Origin: Sepiola atlantica | Taxonomy: Eukaryota; Mollusca; Cephalopoda; Sepiida; Sepiolidae | DNA length: 64,000 nt | Assembly: GCA_963556195.1 (NCBI GenBank) | Contig: OY744529.1 | Span: 58,630,080 to 58,694,079 of the forward strand | Reading direction: 5' to 3' | Part shown: in pieces, positions 32,590-43,989 of the stretch | Position numbering within the stretch: the first letter of the stretch is position 1 | How the letters are laid out: each line of letters opens with the position of its first letter | Notes under the pieces: generated by a model | Told to the model about the DNA's origin: nothing | The model's input: the letters and a program-made list of their open reading frames with translations, nothing else | The model's database searches: none | Position numbers and translations under genes: made by a program

Positions 32590-33900
32590 GCAAAGAAACC
32601 CTGTATTGGAATTGACGAGGCTCCCATGGATTCTCTTATCGCTCACATCACATTTAACCAGACAAGGGATACATATACGACCGCAAGTGAAAATCAAATA
32701 GCAGAAATAGATGCATATGTTATCCCATTTTCACCAAATCCAGATCCCAGACAACCGAAGAACATCCCTGGTGACTACCGAACAAAGCTGAAGATTTTCC
32801 CTGATAGTGGGGCCACTATATGTCTAGGGGGATCAAAACATCTGTTTAACATGGGGCTCACAATGAATAACTTAGTACCATCAAGAAAAATCGTTCGGAC
32901 TGTGGGAGATTTCACATCTGTGTGTCAGGGATGGTTACCTGTGAAATTCGAAGTTTGTGGAAGAACAACCAAGCAAGCCCTTTACGTATGTGATGGGATC
33001 CAGCGACTTTATTTCAGCAAGGCAGCATGCATTGATGTGGGAATGCTGCCTGAAGATTTCCCAAACCCTGCGGCAACATTTTCAACCCAGGCAAATATCG
33101 CAATACAACACATTGAGTATGTGAATCAATTGCCAAGTCGCCCCAAAAGTCTTCCCTTCACCCCAACGGAAGAAAACATTAGTAGACTTAAGGATTGGCT
33201 CCTAGAGCATTTTGCCAAGACAACGTTAAAAAACAATGGGGTGTTCCCATCTATGTCTGGCCCCGCCGCCCATATTCACCTTAAAGAGGGAGCGGTCCCA
33301 AAAGCCAGACACAACCCAATTCCTGTGCCTTATCATTTCAAGGAGCAAGTACGACTCGTACTTTGGGATGATGTTAAAAGAGGCATTCTTACTCCAGTGC
33401 CCGTTGGTACCCCTACCGATTGGTGCAGCACTATGGTAATCACTGCAAAAAAAGATGGAAAACCAAGAAGAACGGTGGACTATCAGCATTTAAACTCACA
33501 GTGCAAACGAGAAACACATCACACTAGCTCACCATTCCAATTGGCATTACAGGTGCCACCCAACAAAAAAAAAACCGTCTTAGATGCAATGGATGGTTAT
33601 CATTCAATCCCTCTAGATGAGGAATCTCAGCCACTTACAACTTTCATCACGGAGTGGGGTCGTTTCATGTATCTCCGCATGCCTCAGGGATACTTAGCCT
33701 CCGGTGATGCCTATACGCGTAGATATGATGAGATCATTAAGAATATTCCTCACAAAGTGAAGGTCGTTGATGATACGCTACTTTTTGACAACAGTATAGA
33801 AGATGCCTTCTATCATACATTTGACTACTTATCGCTTTGCGCAAAAAACGGAATTGTCCTTTACAAAAATAAATTCCAATTTTGCAAAGATGTGGTTTAG
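32590..33900 (+). pseudogene. pol part 1: protease and reverse transcriptase
   Basis: It is in the same frame as gag, directly after the TGA. The aspartic protease motif FPDSGATICLGG lies near 32798. Reverse transcriptase follows: a PKARHNPIPVPYHF entry, VITAKKDGKPRRTVDYQHLN, VLDAMDGYHSIPLDEES (first catalytic Asp), TEWGRFMYLRMPQGYLASGD, and the active-site loop as VVDDTLLFD, where the first residue is Val and not Tyr or Phe. TAG at 33898-33900 stops the frame just before the connection region. The enzyme would copy the element RNA into DNA; the copy cannot make a full product. Confidence 0.9.
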
Positions 33901-35391
33901 TTTGGAGGCCTTCAAATAACATCATCAGGAGTAGCCTCTTCCGAGAATTTACTTAATGCAATTGCCAACTTTCCTATCCCAAAGAATATAACTGATGCAA
34001 GGTCTTGGTTTGGATTAGTTAATCAAGTAGTATGGGCACATTCCCTAAGCACCATAATGTCTCCCTTTCGAGACCTTGTCAAACAAAATTCATGCTTCAT
34101 TTGGAATCAGGATCTCGAGAATGCATTTTTCACATCCAGGCAAATCATTGTGAATTTGGTAAAAAAGGGTGTAACGACCTTTGATATTAACAGAGCAACC
34201 TGCCTTGCCCCAGACTGGAGTAAAGAAGGTATGGGTTTCCTGCTATTACAAAAACACTGTATATGTTCCACTGAGAAAGCACCGGTATGTTGTCCTGAGG
34301 GCTGGCACATCGTATTTGCAGGCAGCAGATTTTGCACAGATGCGGAGCGCCGATATGCACCCATTGAAGGCGAAGCAGCAGCAATCGCCTGGGCATTAGA
34401 CAAATGCCGTATATTTATTATGGGCTGCCCTAACATAATAGTAGTAACAGACCACCAGCCCTTAATAATAGTATTTGGCGACAGGGACCTGAGCAAGATA
34501 CATAACCCGCGCCTCTTTAAGCTTAAAGAGAAATCACTCAGGTATTTTTTTACCATCCAACACTGCCCAGGAAAGTTGCATCAGGGTTCCGATGCCGTCT
34601 CTCGCAACCCAGTCCCTACAATGAGTGCCCTTACATCCCTATCTTCCACACACCCTTCCTCTGAAGACATCCATCTCTCAGATAAAATAGATGCTATGGT
34701 GGAGGTAGCAACGCAGCAGGCCATGAACGATTTTAAAGACAACGATACAATCCTGTCAGCTGATCACGTACGTGCATCAGGCCGAAATGATCCATCTTAC
34801 ACGACTCTGATCAACACAATACAGCTAGGTTTTCCATCCAAACGTTCACTTACTGAACCGGAAATCCGTAACTTCTGGGATGTACGCCATCGACTAAGTA
34901 CTGACAGGAGCTTAGCACTGATGGATGCGAGAATCGTGGTACCCAAATCTCTCAGAGGAAAAGTACTACGTTATCTACACTCAGCCCACCAGGGTGTGGT
35001 TGGCATGAAAGCCCGTGCCAATGAATCGGTGTATTGGCCCGGTATGAATGCATCAATATGCAACTTTCGAGCCAATTGCCTCATCTGCACAAGCATTGCC
35101 CCAAGTCAGCCACCTGAACCACTCGTATTAACCCAAGCTCCAGATTGGCCCTTCCAGCAGATAGTGATGGACCTTTTTTACGTCGGACACATTGCATACC
35201 TTGTCTGTGCAGACAGACTCACTGGCTGGATTATTTTGTATCATCTTAAACCAGGTCATGCCATCACCTCAAAACTAATATCTATTGTCGGAAACTATTC
35301 CACACATATGGCACTCCAGAAGAACTTAGTAGCGATGGTGGCCCACCTTTTAATTCCAACATGTTTCAGCAGTTCCTCAAAACATGGTGTG
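33901..35391 (+). pseudogene. pol part 2: RNase H and integrase N-terminus
   Basis: The frame continues after the TAG. The RNase H region has CLAPDWSKEGMGFLLLQK, then RRYAPIEGEAAAIAWAL and VVTDHQPLI. HCPGKLHQGSDAVSRNP is the usual end of gypsy RNase H. The integrase HHCC zinc site reads HSAHQGVVGMKARANESVYW with CLIC. The first catalytic Asp is in IVMDLFYV. A frameshift at about 35300 moves the rest, including the second Asp (SDGGP), to the +2 frame. Confidence 0.9.
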
Positions 35392-36188
35392 TGAAACACA
35401 GACAGTCCTCAGTGGCATATCCTCAATCTAATGGCTGAGCAGAGTTAGCTGTAGAAACAGCGAAGAGGATAATTCATGGAAATACATGTCCTCAGGGCTC
35501 ATTGAATAATGACAGTGTTGACAGAGCCATCCTGCAATATCGCAACACCCCTATCCAAGACATTGGTCTATCCCCAGCACAACTCTTGCTCCACCGCTGA
35601 CTTCGTGACTTCATACCATCCCAACCCGCACGATATAAACCACGTGCAAAATGGATAGCTGCAGCTAGGAACCGTGAGATAAGCTTATCTCAGCGCAATG
35701 CTCACCTCACCGAGCGGTACAATCGCACAGCACATACTTTATGCCCACTCCAAGAAGGAGAAAGAGTATCAATACAACGTGCAAACAATCGTCGATGGGA
35801 CAAAACAGGTCGTGTTGTTGAAACTCTCCCTAACCGTTAGTATCGGATCAGGATTGATGGGTCAGGCAGAATCACTTTGCGAAACCGCAGATTCCTCAGA
35901 AAACTTGCAACACCTGTAATTCCAGTCCCTATTCCCAGTGCTTCGACTGAATCTCCCAATCCAACGCCTTGTGATTCCCATACACCTGGTACACCATTGC
36001 CGCATAACAGAGGAGATGTAATGACATCGCCGAGGCACCCAACATCACCCGGCACTGCTAAACCAATGCCAGTGAAATCTGCCCGGGCATTGTCCAGGTT
36101 ACTCTCCCACAATCAACCAGGCCAGAAGGAACTCATTCTTCCCCAAAGACCATTGCGTTCGCATACTGAGGGGAGGGGGGGGGGGAGA
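35300..36188 (+). pseudogene. pol part 3: integrase core and C-terminal tail
   Basis: After the frameshift the sense is MFQQFLKTWCVKHRQS then YPQSNG, TGA at 35436-35438, AELAVETAKRI (catalytic Glu), YRNTPIQDIGLSPAQLL, TGA at 35598-35600, and a chromodomain-free basic tail with TAG at 35838-35840. Two of these stops are TGA where the surrounding conserved motif expects Arg, and the third is TAG before a Tyr-Arg-Ile strand; C-to-T change of CGA or CAG would explain them. The tail ends at the polypurine tract. Confidence 0.85.
36167..36188 (+). promoter_or_regulatory. Polypurine tract
   Basis: A run of G and A, ggggagggggggggggaga, lies immediately before the 3' LTR. It is the usual primer site for plus-strand DNA synthesis. 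Confidence 0.85.
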
Positions 36189-36482
36189 TATAGAATTAAA
36201 CTAACACTTACCGGCATAAGGGCCTCAACTGGCATCCATCTCATGGAGGAGTGCTTGTTCGAATGAATGAACATTTATACACTAAAATGGCCACTTGTGA
36301 ATCTCAGCCAATCAGAACACAGAGAATGGACTTTCCCTTCTAAGCATAATGGAACATTCTAGCCTTGTTATAAACAGGCATTTTGATGTGCTCAACAGTC
36401 TGACTTATCTTGCTGCTCAACAGTATGACTTATCTTGCTGCTCAACTGGTCGTACAGTTGAGCCTTAAGCATCGACTCTATA
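36189..36482 (+). repeat. 3' LTR
   Basis: 294 bp with the same TATAG...CTATA ends as the 5' LTR. It differs at three positions: C for A in the aaaatgg(a/c)cactt segment, A for G in cttct(g/a)agc, and A for C in the second copy of the internal duplication. Confidence 0.95.
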
Positions 36483-36489
36483 TACATCT

Positions 36490-36639
36490 TAAAAAAGGAA
36501 AAATATATTCTTTGATTTCATATAATTTAATTTAAAAAAAATCGGAAGGTAGAATCAAAACCGCACACTCTATGTTTTGAGTTTGATACTTCCCAACTAA
36601 ACAATTAAATCGACTTGTAAAATAATACTCATAAGAAAA
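36490..36639. other. Short anonymous flank of the LTR element
   Basis: AT-rich, no feature seen. Confidence 0.5.
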
Positions 36640-37060
36640 ATCCGATATAAGTATCTGAAATTTTAGGGAGGTTCTGTCTCCATAGGTCACTTAGAGGTAA
36701 GGGTACATAGATATTCGGCACATAGAGAGTAAAGTAGATATTCGGGACCACTTACATTATCTTCCCCGGAGAATTTTATACATATAATATAAATTTCATC
36801 AAAATAGGATAGATTTGAAGTTTTAAAGGAGGTTCAGCCCTTATAGCTCCCTTAGGTTAGGAGGACATTTAGAGATTTGAGAGCACTTCCATTGTCTTCC
36901 ACAGAACATTTTATACATAGGATTTAAATTTCATAAAAGCACGATATATTTGAAGTTTTAAGGAGGGTATAACCTCATAGCCCTCTTAGAGGTGCAATTA
37001 GAGATTCGGGAACACTTCCATTGTCTTCCTCGGTAAATTTTACATAAGTATACACTTTTA
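36640..37060. repeat. Three diverged ~135-160-bp tandem units
   Basis: Units start near 36656, 36818 and 36951 with gaa(g)tttta(a)gg(a)gg. Each holds tatag/ctccataggtc-like, cacttccattgtcttcc and ttttatacata strings. Satellite-like, no gene. Confidence 0.65.
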
Positions 37061-37149
37061 GATTTTATGTAGATTCCCTAACCTTTCTTTCTATAGGTAA
37101 CACACAAATATCACATACACATACACACATACATTGAGTTTTGTATATA

Positions 37150-37292
37150 TATATATATATATATATATGTATGATAATTTTATTTACACAGACATGTACA
37201 AAATCTGCGACACTGGCATGTCGATGTTATCGATCAACAGTTACTATAAACTGAGATCTCATCAAGCAGAGTTAGAATCCGATCTCAGATCA
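37150..37292 (+). repeat. Dispersed repeat, copy 1 (pair with 42613)
   Basis: Nearly identical to 42613-42745 over tttatttacacagacatgta, tgcgacactggcatgtcgat and aggcagagttagaatccgat-like stretches. Both follow a TA array. A CTGATGA box on the minus strand is present only in copy 2, and its partner reads GATAAC, not GAAAC. Confidence 0.8.
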
Positions 37293-37589
37293 TATATATA
37301 TATATGGTAAGGAAATTGACAACATCTTTGAAGCATGCATTAGAATGTATTAAAGTGAAATATTTTGAAAATCAACAATCGTGCAATTTAAATGAAAAAT
37401 TCATTTATTTAATTTTTTTTTTCAACTTTGTCAGGCGAGACTGTCTCATAGTTTTTTTTCTTCTTTTCTTCCTCCTCATTTTGATGGTATTAACCCCAAG
37501 GGGTCGGATCATGATATGAGCAAAAAGAGACATCAAGTTCTTAAAGACGTTAGGAAAAGTGTAGTCTTGGCAATGTTATGCGATTTCAC

Positions 37590-37593
<4 letters not shown>

Positions 37594-37646
<53 letters not shown>
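37594..37646. repeat. (TA)n microsatellite
   Basis: Pure TA run. Confidence 0.95.
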
Positions 37647-37647
<1 letters not shown>

Positions 37648-38059
37648 CATTCTGAATAGCCATTTTCTTTTCTTTAGTGTTGGTCCATGTTGTTAAGAAG
37701 AAAACATTGTAATTCGATTTATATTTTTGCAAATACAATTATTCATGCTCTGAATATTTTTTGCAGAAACACATCTTTCTTTTTGTAGCAAATGTTAATT
37801 ACAGATGGAAGCCATATTTTATCAGCAGCAAATTTCGCTATTGTTGCAGAAGAGTAATACTGATAGATTGTTTCGTGTGTTAATAATAGTAAATAATTGT
37901 TAAAATATTCATATTTTCATTCAGATAGAAACTACCGTGAACAGAAATAGGTAATATCTGAAAAGGCTCAAATTTTTATATTGATAAAGGTTACGTGACA
38001 GATCATTCTTAAACACTGTCTTTAGTTTTAAGCATAACTCAAATAATGTAAGGGAGATC

Positions 38060-38350
38060 TCATATTTTAAGTTGAAGAAGATAATAGGAGTTGTGTACCT
38101 TAAAACTAAAATGTTATTTCTTTTCTATATAAGTTGAAAAATATATAAACAAATAACAATTAAAAACTAAAATAACATTACTGCATCCGGGGAAAGCTAA
38201 TTAAAAATAGACCCTTTAAAGTATCCCATAATGTGTTAGAATATTAAAACATCAATAATGTCAACAAATTGTTATCATGTGACCATAAAAAATCCTCATT
38301 ATAAGAAATTTGGAAATGGCCCCGAGCAACGCCGGGTAGCCTTGCTAGAT
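38060..38350 (+). repeat. Dispersed repeat R3, copy 3, and a GC-rich terminus
   Basis: agttgaagaagata, gttgtgtacctta, taaaaactaaaat and gcatccgggg match the ends of R3 copies 1 and 2. Further on, ccccgagcaacgccgggta at 38320-38338 followed by ttgctag is the reverse complement of the typical start of this repeat class. The element therefore probably has inverted GC-rich ends. Confidence 0.55.
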
Positions 38351-38464
38351 GAAACTTGTCTGCTTGTCTATCAAAACGCTTTCCTAATTCAATACAGTCC
38401 GCAAACCGATAGGAATTATAAATCACCATACACTTTTTCAGAATGAGGTATGGTTCGATTTGGA

Positions 38465-38800
38465 TTTAGAAGGTCATCCTCACAAGCATTACCTCCTCTT
38501 TCGAGAGGGAGTTAGTTTATTGCTTGTTGCGTGATGCGCCCTTACCGGGAAATGCTAATGGGTCTATTCACGGCTATTTTTACACTCTGTCAAAGCTGTT
38601 TTTCTCCACAAAAGTGGGTTTCTTTTGCTCTTTTTTATGCCAACCGGGGAATCTTTGGCACATTATGATTCTAGGCTCTTTTTCGCAAAGGGTACGACCC
38701 TTTTGTCTGAATTAGTTATAGTTCGGCCCTAGGAAGCCATCCTCCTAGGCATTACCTTTTCCTTCAAGAGTGAAGTTAGTTTATTGCCGGTCACCTTTTT
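38465..38800 (+). repeat. Two SINE-body-like units without U2 head
   Basis: Units at about 38465-38565 and 38720-38800 both resemble the body of the U2-headed SINE at 52225-52325. Shared parts are ctaggaag, cctcctct, gag and ttagtttattgc, and in the first unit also tgcgcccttaccg and aatgc. The flanks before each unit do not match U2 snRNA. Confidence 0.6.
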
Positions 38801-39287
38801 CCTGATTCAAACAATCTAACCCGAGCTCAATGGGGACTCAACGAGTCACATTTTTTCTCATGTTTTTTTTAATAATCTGCTGCTTATGTTTGCATTTATA
38901 GTTTGATTTAGACGAAATTTAAAATCTTATTCATTTCTTATTAATTTGATATGATATCATAATTCGATATTTATTAAAATAAAAAGGATTAAAATGTGAT
39001 AATTAGTATTCACTGTTTATACTGAAGGTGTACATTACTGATGTTTTTTATCTACGACATGGGCAATGCTAGTTATATTAATAATTATCAAACATAGGTA
39101 GATATACCGGTCTATACGTGTGCCCACAAACTACTTTTAAGTTATTAGACCTACAAACTTGAAAGATTGTTGGAATGAGCCTCTACCTATGCAGATGGTC
39201 ATAAGGGCGTCATATCCATTTATTTTTCTTATTCCATGAGGGAGCTGAAAACCTCCCATTGAAAAACGTGTTACCGTTCATTTTAAT
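38801..39287. other. Anonymous AT-rich DNA
   Basis: Nothing recognised, except that 39135-39165 already shows the core of the 74-bp satellite unit. Confidence 0.5.
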
Positions 39288-39705
39288 GAAGATTAAACCA
39301 TTGTTAAATCACACATAATTAAACAGATTCTAAAAGTTATTAGACCTACAAACTTGAAAATGAAGTTTAAACCATTGTTAAATCACACATAATTAAACAG
39401 ATTCTAAAAGTTATTAGACCTACAAACTTGAAAAGGAAGTTTAAACCATTGTTAAATCATACATAATTTAACGGATTCAAAAAGTTATTAGACCTTCAAA
39501 CTTGAAAATGAAGTTTAAACCATTGTTAAATCACACATAATTAAACAGATTCAAAAAATTATTAGACCTACAAACTTAAAAAGAAGTTTAAACCATTGTT
39601 AAATCACACATAATTTAACAGATTCAAAAAGTTATTAGACCTACAAACTTGAAAATGAAGTTTAAACCATTGTTAAATCACACATAATTAAACAGATTCT
39701 AAAAG
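39288..39705. repeat. 74-bp tandem repeat, six units
   Basis: The string taaaccattgttaaatcac recurs at a 73-74-bp spacing (39295, 39369, 39443, 39517, 39590, 39664). Units also hold aaaagttattagacctacaa. A ladder of substitutions separates the units. Confidence 0.9.
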
Positions 39706-40691
39706 TTTTAGGAAATCTTGATTATTTTAATGGAATCTTAATGATAAAAACTACCACTTTTCTAAGCTGGTAACTTTAGTCATGTTAGCTCTGTTTTAAC
39801 TGTTTTCACTATAGACCTATGTTTTTGATTGATCTGAAGTATTTAAGCACCTGACATCTGGTAGTTTTTAAAGGGGTCCTTGGGGAAGCATGAACACCAT
39901 ACCTCCACTTAAATTATTTTTTATTAATTTTTTTATTAACTGATTTCAATGAGATTTAAGCAGACACAAAATGCTATAAATTGGGAAATTTCTAAGCCCA
40001 TAACTTCAACCGTGTAATCTCTATTTCAACATATTTTTGATCGCGGTAATGTTTTTTAATCGCTATGAAGTAGTTTTAGGTTTGATATCGTGTACTTATT
40101 AAAGTTTCCGAGTGTGTTTCAATATTATGAATCAAATTGGGACGAGTATACCAGCGAATTAAAAATAGAAAATAAAACACAGTATGTCATTTAATTTTAG
40201 AGGAAATATCTTTTTACATAAACTAATATGAAATAGTTAATATATGGAATGAGTTGATAAGCAGGGTAACAAACTAGCTACAAATATTGCCATAGAAACA
40301 TGTTTAAATCTTTCATGAGCTTAAATATTTTGCTTTGTATGGACAAATCATCATGGCATGAGAATTTTATTAGTATGAAGTGGACAATTTATATTAAATT
40401 TAACTATGTATGACATTTATATATATATATAAAGTAAAATAGTCTGTATGTGACGTCATCATAGTTAAACTGCTGATGTAAGAGCCAAACTAACCGCAGA
40501 TTTGGAATCAGCACGTTCACTCCGATGTCAGAAGTTCTTGAACCTTTTTTAAAACTCATTATTCAATATCAAAATTATTTAAAAATAACATTAGAAATAG
40601 AAATTTTTAGCGCCCCCTTTCCAATGTAGTATTTTCTATCATTAGTCGACAGAACAACAAGTAGATTAAAAAGACAAATTATTTCTGTTTG

Positions 40692-40772
40692 ATTGGTGGC
40701 CCTGTGGATAAGGCGTTCGCCTTCAGTTCCAATATTTTATACCATCTTTCAGGGTTCAACCCTCACACTAGA
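40692..40772 (+). repeat. tRNA-like sequence, degenerate SINE head
   Basis: ggtggccctgtggataaggc resembles the 5' half of a tRNA-Arg with A-box, and agggttcaaccctcac resembles the T arm with B-box. The middle (anticodon region) is too long and AT-rich for a working tRNA. A T run follows near 40780, as at pol III stops. It is most likely a tRNA-derived SINE remnant. Confidence 0.55.
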
Positions 40773-41182
40773 CAATTGTTTTTTTTTTGTTTGCTTTAGC
40801 GTTCCAGTTATTCCCTAGTCGATATTGACCATCATCGTTAACCTGAATAATAAGTTAACTATGTTTGAAATATTAGTATACTAGCTGAAGTACCCATCGA
40901 CACCAAATTTCTCAAACCTTTCTCTTCTGCTCGTCAGTTCAAATGAACTCTAACATTGCAACATATTCACATTCTTCATTCAAATTACTCTTTAGTCTTT
41001 ATTTGAAGGTGTATAAAATATATTATATTACTGCTTCCAATGTGAATCGCTTTCTACAAGATCTCGGTGTAGTTCTTCAAAAAAGATTCCAATAATTCTG
41101 TTGTCATTTTGTTGCTCTACACAACGAACCCTTCTAAACGGTCAAAACGTTCTTATCCCCTCTTCCACTCACCTCTACTTCA

Positions 41183-41215
41183 ACCCTAACCCAACCCTTA
41201 ACCCTAACCCTAATC
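41183..41215. repeat. Short interstitial telomere-like motif
   Basis: Several ccctaa units (ccctaaccctaa plus variants) lie in a row. CCCTAA/TTAGGG is the animal telomere repeat. The length is small, so this may be an old repair scar or chance. Confidence 0.6.
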
Positions 41216-42089
41216 TCGCTACTCCTCACCTCTACTTCACTTATTTGTCATAACTTTTCACTACTGCTATTGTTATAAGAATGTCAAAGGAGATTTCTAT
41301 GCTCAAGAGAACATTTCCTTTCCCTCCTTAACATCTGCTGCCCCCTCCAAATCTAAAAGAGTGAAGGGATGTTTTTTGAAAGAAGTAATGCCAGAGAGTG
41401 TGGAATGTAAGAAATTATCTTAGATTCTTATGTGCTCTCTTCACTTCATTCACAGTTTTATCTCTTAATCCTGTAATGTGTCGGCCAGAAAACTTAATGC
41501 AATCATAAGTAGATCAAACGAGTCAGCTTTGGTTACAATGTAAATGAGAGGCCACAGATTTTCTGGCTTACAATCATATTCTGTTGCTTACAGTCATGCA
41601 TTGTATAAGTTTTTAGGAAAGGTTTTTAAGTAAGCCTTTATCAGTAGAAATATTTTGACATGTGTCGCAAGATAATTGTCATATGCGTAAGAAATAGGAG
41701 TAGTATGGTAAATTTCCACATAAGGTTAAAATGAGGTAGAGTAGAATTTTCCAATGAATTCGAGGGAGGCTATGTGTCCCGGCAGTGACGTCACACAGAC
41801 AGGAAGCAGTGAGTCTTACATGGCAAATGGGCAGGGGAGGTCTTTCATTTTAGACTGAACAACCAGAGGGATCAATCAGACTTTTGGATATCTGCTGAGG
41901 TGGTACTTAGTTAAGTTTTGAAGTGTGTTTCATTATTATGAACTAGCCATGCAATAGGTATTTACATATATTCAAGTATGCTTTAAACTGGCTTAGATCA
42001 TTTTAAAGAAATGAATTAGTAAAAGTTGTGCTGTCATAAATATTAGCATTCATGTTTGTTTCCCATTTCTAATGGTAAGTGTTCCTCTT

Positions 42090-42213
42090 AGGAAGATTTA
42101 TTTAATCATTCAGGAAGATTTATTTAATCATACAGGAAGATTTATTTAATCATGCAAGAAGATTTATTTAATCATTCAGGAAGATTTATTTAATCATGCA
42201 AGAAGATTTATTC
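42090..42213. repeat. 23-bp minisatellite, about 5.5 units
   Basis: Units of gaagatttatttaatcat plus five variable bases. Confidence 0.9.
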
Positions 42214-42532
42214 AAAAATAATTTTTTTTCCGGTTCCTTACCTGTAAATGTATACAAAAGCACCTGGAAGTTTTAAGTACAGTTTTTCAAAGTTGCAAAC
42301 AAAATAAACGAATAAATAAAATAAAATTTAAAAAGCAAGGCCGAAATATAAAACATGAAGGAATGATATAGCGTACACAGCTTCATCCAATTTAGTGTTG
42401 TACAAACATAAATAACTATTTATAATTATCTATAGACTGGAAAGTAATTATTCAAAGGAGATCATCTCCAACAGTGGAGAAAACTTATGAGATTAATTAT
42501 TAATACATACACTTTGCTGATTTTCATAATAG

Positions 42533-42538
<6 letters not shown>
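42214..42538. other. Anonymous AT-rich DNA
   Basis: No feature recognised. Confidence 0.5.

Positions 42539-42612
<74 letters not shown>
42539..42612. repeat. (TA)n microsatellite
   Basis: Pure TA run. Confidence 0.95.
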
Positions 42613-42615
<3 letters not shown>

Positions 42616-42745
42616 TATTTTTATTTACACAGACATGTACAAAATCTGCGACACTGGCATGTCGATGTTATCGGTCAACAGCTATTATAAACTGAGATTT
42701 CATCAGGCAGAGTTAGAATCCGATCTTAACCTTAGATCATATTTG
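42613..42745 (+). repeat. Dispersed repeat, copy 2 (pair with 37150)
   Basis: See the partner entry. It starts directly at the end of the TA array, as copy 1 does. Confidence 0.8.
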
Positions 42746-42759
42746 GAAAGAATGAAATG

Positions 42760-43000
42760 GAGAAAAAAAAAGAAAAGAAGAAGAAAAGAAATTTAAAATT
42801 TCAAAATTTAGGAAGTCACATGGTTTGGGACCGTTAAGAATCAAAAAGTTAAAATCAAAATATAAAATATAAAAAATATAAAATATAAAACATAAAATAT
42901 AATAAAATAAAGTAAAAAGAGAGAGATATAATAAAAAGGGTAGAATAAAGATAGATAGATAAATAGAAAGATAGATAGGTAGATAGATAGAAAAAAATGA
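42760..43000. repeat. Purine-rich and (GATA)n low-complexity tract
   Basis: aaaagaaaag runs, aaaatataaaatat runs, and gatagata units at 42950-42990. The minus-strand frames here are artefacts. Confidence 0.8.
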
Positions 43001-43359
43001 AATCGTCTGTTGATTCAGACAGAAAGTGGAAAGAGAACATACATGCAACATAATGTGTCAAAAAATCGTTGAACAGTTTCTTCAACTTGGGCGAACCACA
43101 TATTCTCAAATCAGCTGTAATTCGTAGCAGGCTATATGTGTATGAGTGTTCAGACGTGTGTGTGTGTTCTCAAATCAGTTGTAATTGGTATATGTGTAAG
43201 AGCGTGCAGGCGTGTGTGTGAGATGGGGGAGGCAGGGGTTGTTAATCTATTGTGTCACTAATTCTATATTTACACTGTTTTATTTTCCTTTAAAGTTTAT
43301 CAAATTATCATTAATTAATTGATAAATCAAACAAATTTACTAGCAGATTAGTTAAGTTT

Positions 43360-43479
43360 ACATAATAATAATAATAATAATTAAAATAATATAAAATAAT
43401 AATAATAATAATAATAATAGTAATAATAATAATAATATCGGTAATAATTAAAAAATACTCAATGCCACCATTGTTAAGT

Positions 43480-43520
<41 letters not shown>

Positions 43521-43870
43521 CAACAACAATAATAGCAATCAATAATAATCAATAATCATTAATTAAAAAAGTAATAGTCAGGTAAAAAATTAAATAATCA
43601 GGAAATATTAGAAGGTAATAGTAAATAATAAAATGAATAATATAGAAGTAGGTAGCAGTAGTATTAATCATAATGGTTGTAAATATGGTAATATGAATAA
43701 TTTCATTAATAATAGTAGAATTAGTAGTTGCAATAATACTGATCATATTACAAATGGTAATAATAATAGCCATATTAATATTAATGATCACAATGGTAAC
43801 CACAATAATTATAACAATAGTTATAATGATAATAAAAAATGATAATAAATAATAATAAAAATAATACAAA
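43360..43870. repeat. (AAT)n trinucleotide region
   Basis: Imperfect taataataa runs at 43361-43440, 43480-43520 and later diverged units to 43870. Asn/Ile/Leu-rich frames on both strands come from the repeat. Confidence 0.85.
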
Positions 43871-43989
43871 TAGTGATATTAATTTTTATAAACCCGGTTG
43901 AAATTCTTTAGATTACTACCCTGTGGATGTTTTACCTGGATTATTATTATTGGTCCCCGAATTATTCAATCGGGGGACCTATGTTTGGA

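Larger units (their letters stand above)
31268..36482 (+). mobile_element. Ty3/gypsy-type LTR retrotransposon, complete
   Basis: Two 294-bp LTRs with three mismatches bound a 4.6-kb interior holding, in order, a PBS-like site, gag with zinc knuckle, protease, reverse transcriptase, RNase H, integrase and a polypurine tract. That RT-RH-integrase order is Ty3/gypsy. Five-base duplications TACAT flank it at 31263-31267 and 36483-36487. Several stops and one frameshift disable it. Confidence 0.95.
39706..42085. other. Anonymous DNA with a tRNA-like and a telomere-like patch
   Basis: No gene found. Single TGACGTCA motifs at 40449 and 41785 are isolated. See the entries at 40692 and 41183 for the only features. 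Confidence 0.5.

Noticed and set aside
40692..40772. Functional tRNA-Arg gene
   Set aside because: The middle cannot form an anticodon arm and the total is too long; more likely a SINE head.
40449..41792. Isolated TGACGTCA sites at 40449 and 41785
   Set aside because: Single sites without clustering; weak evidence for regulation.
42613..42745. Hammerhead in the 37150/42613 repeat pair
   Set aside because: A CTGATGA box is present in one copy but the partner reads GATAAC, and stems I and III cannot be drawn.
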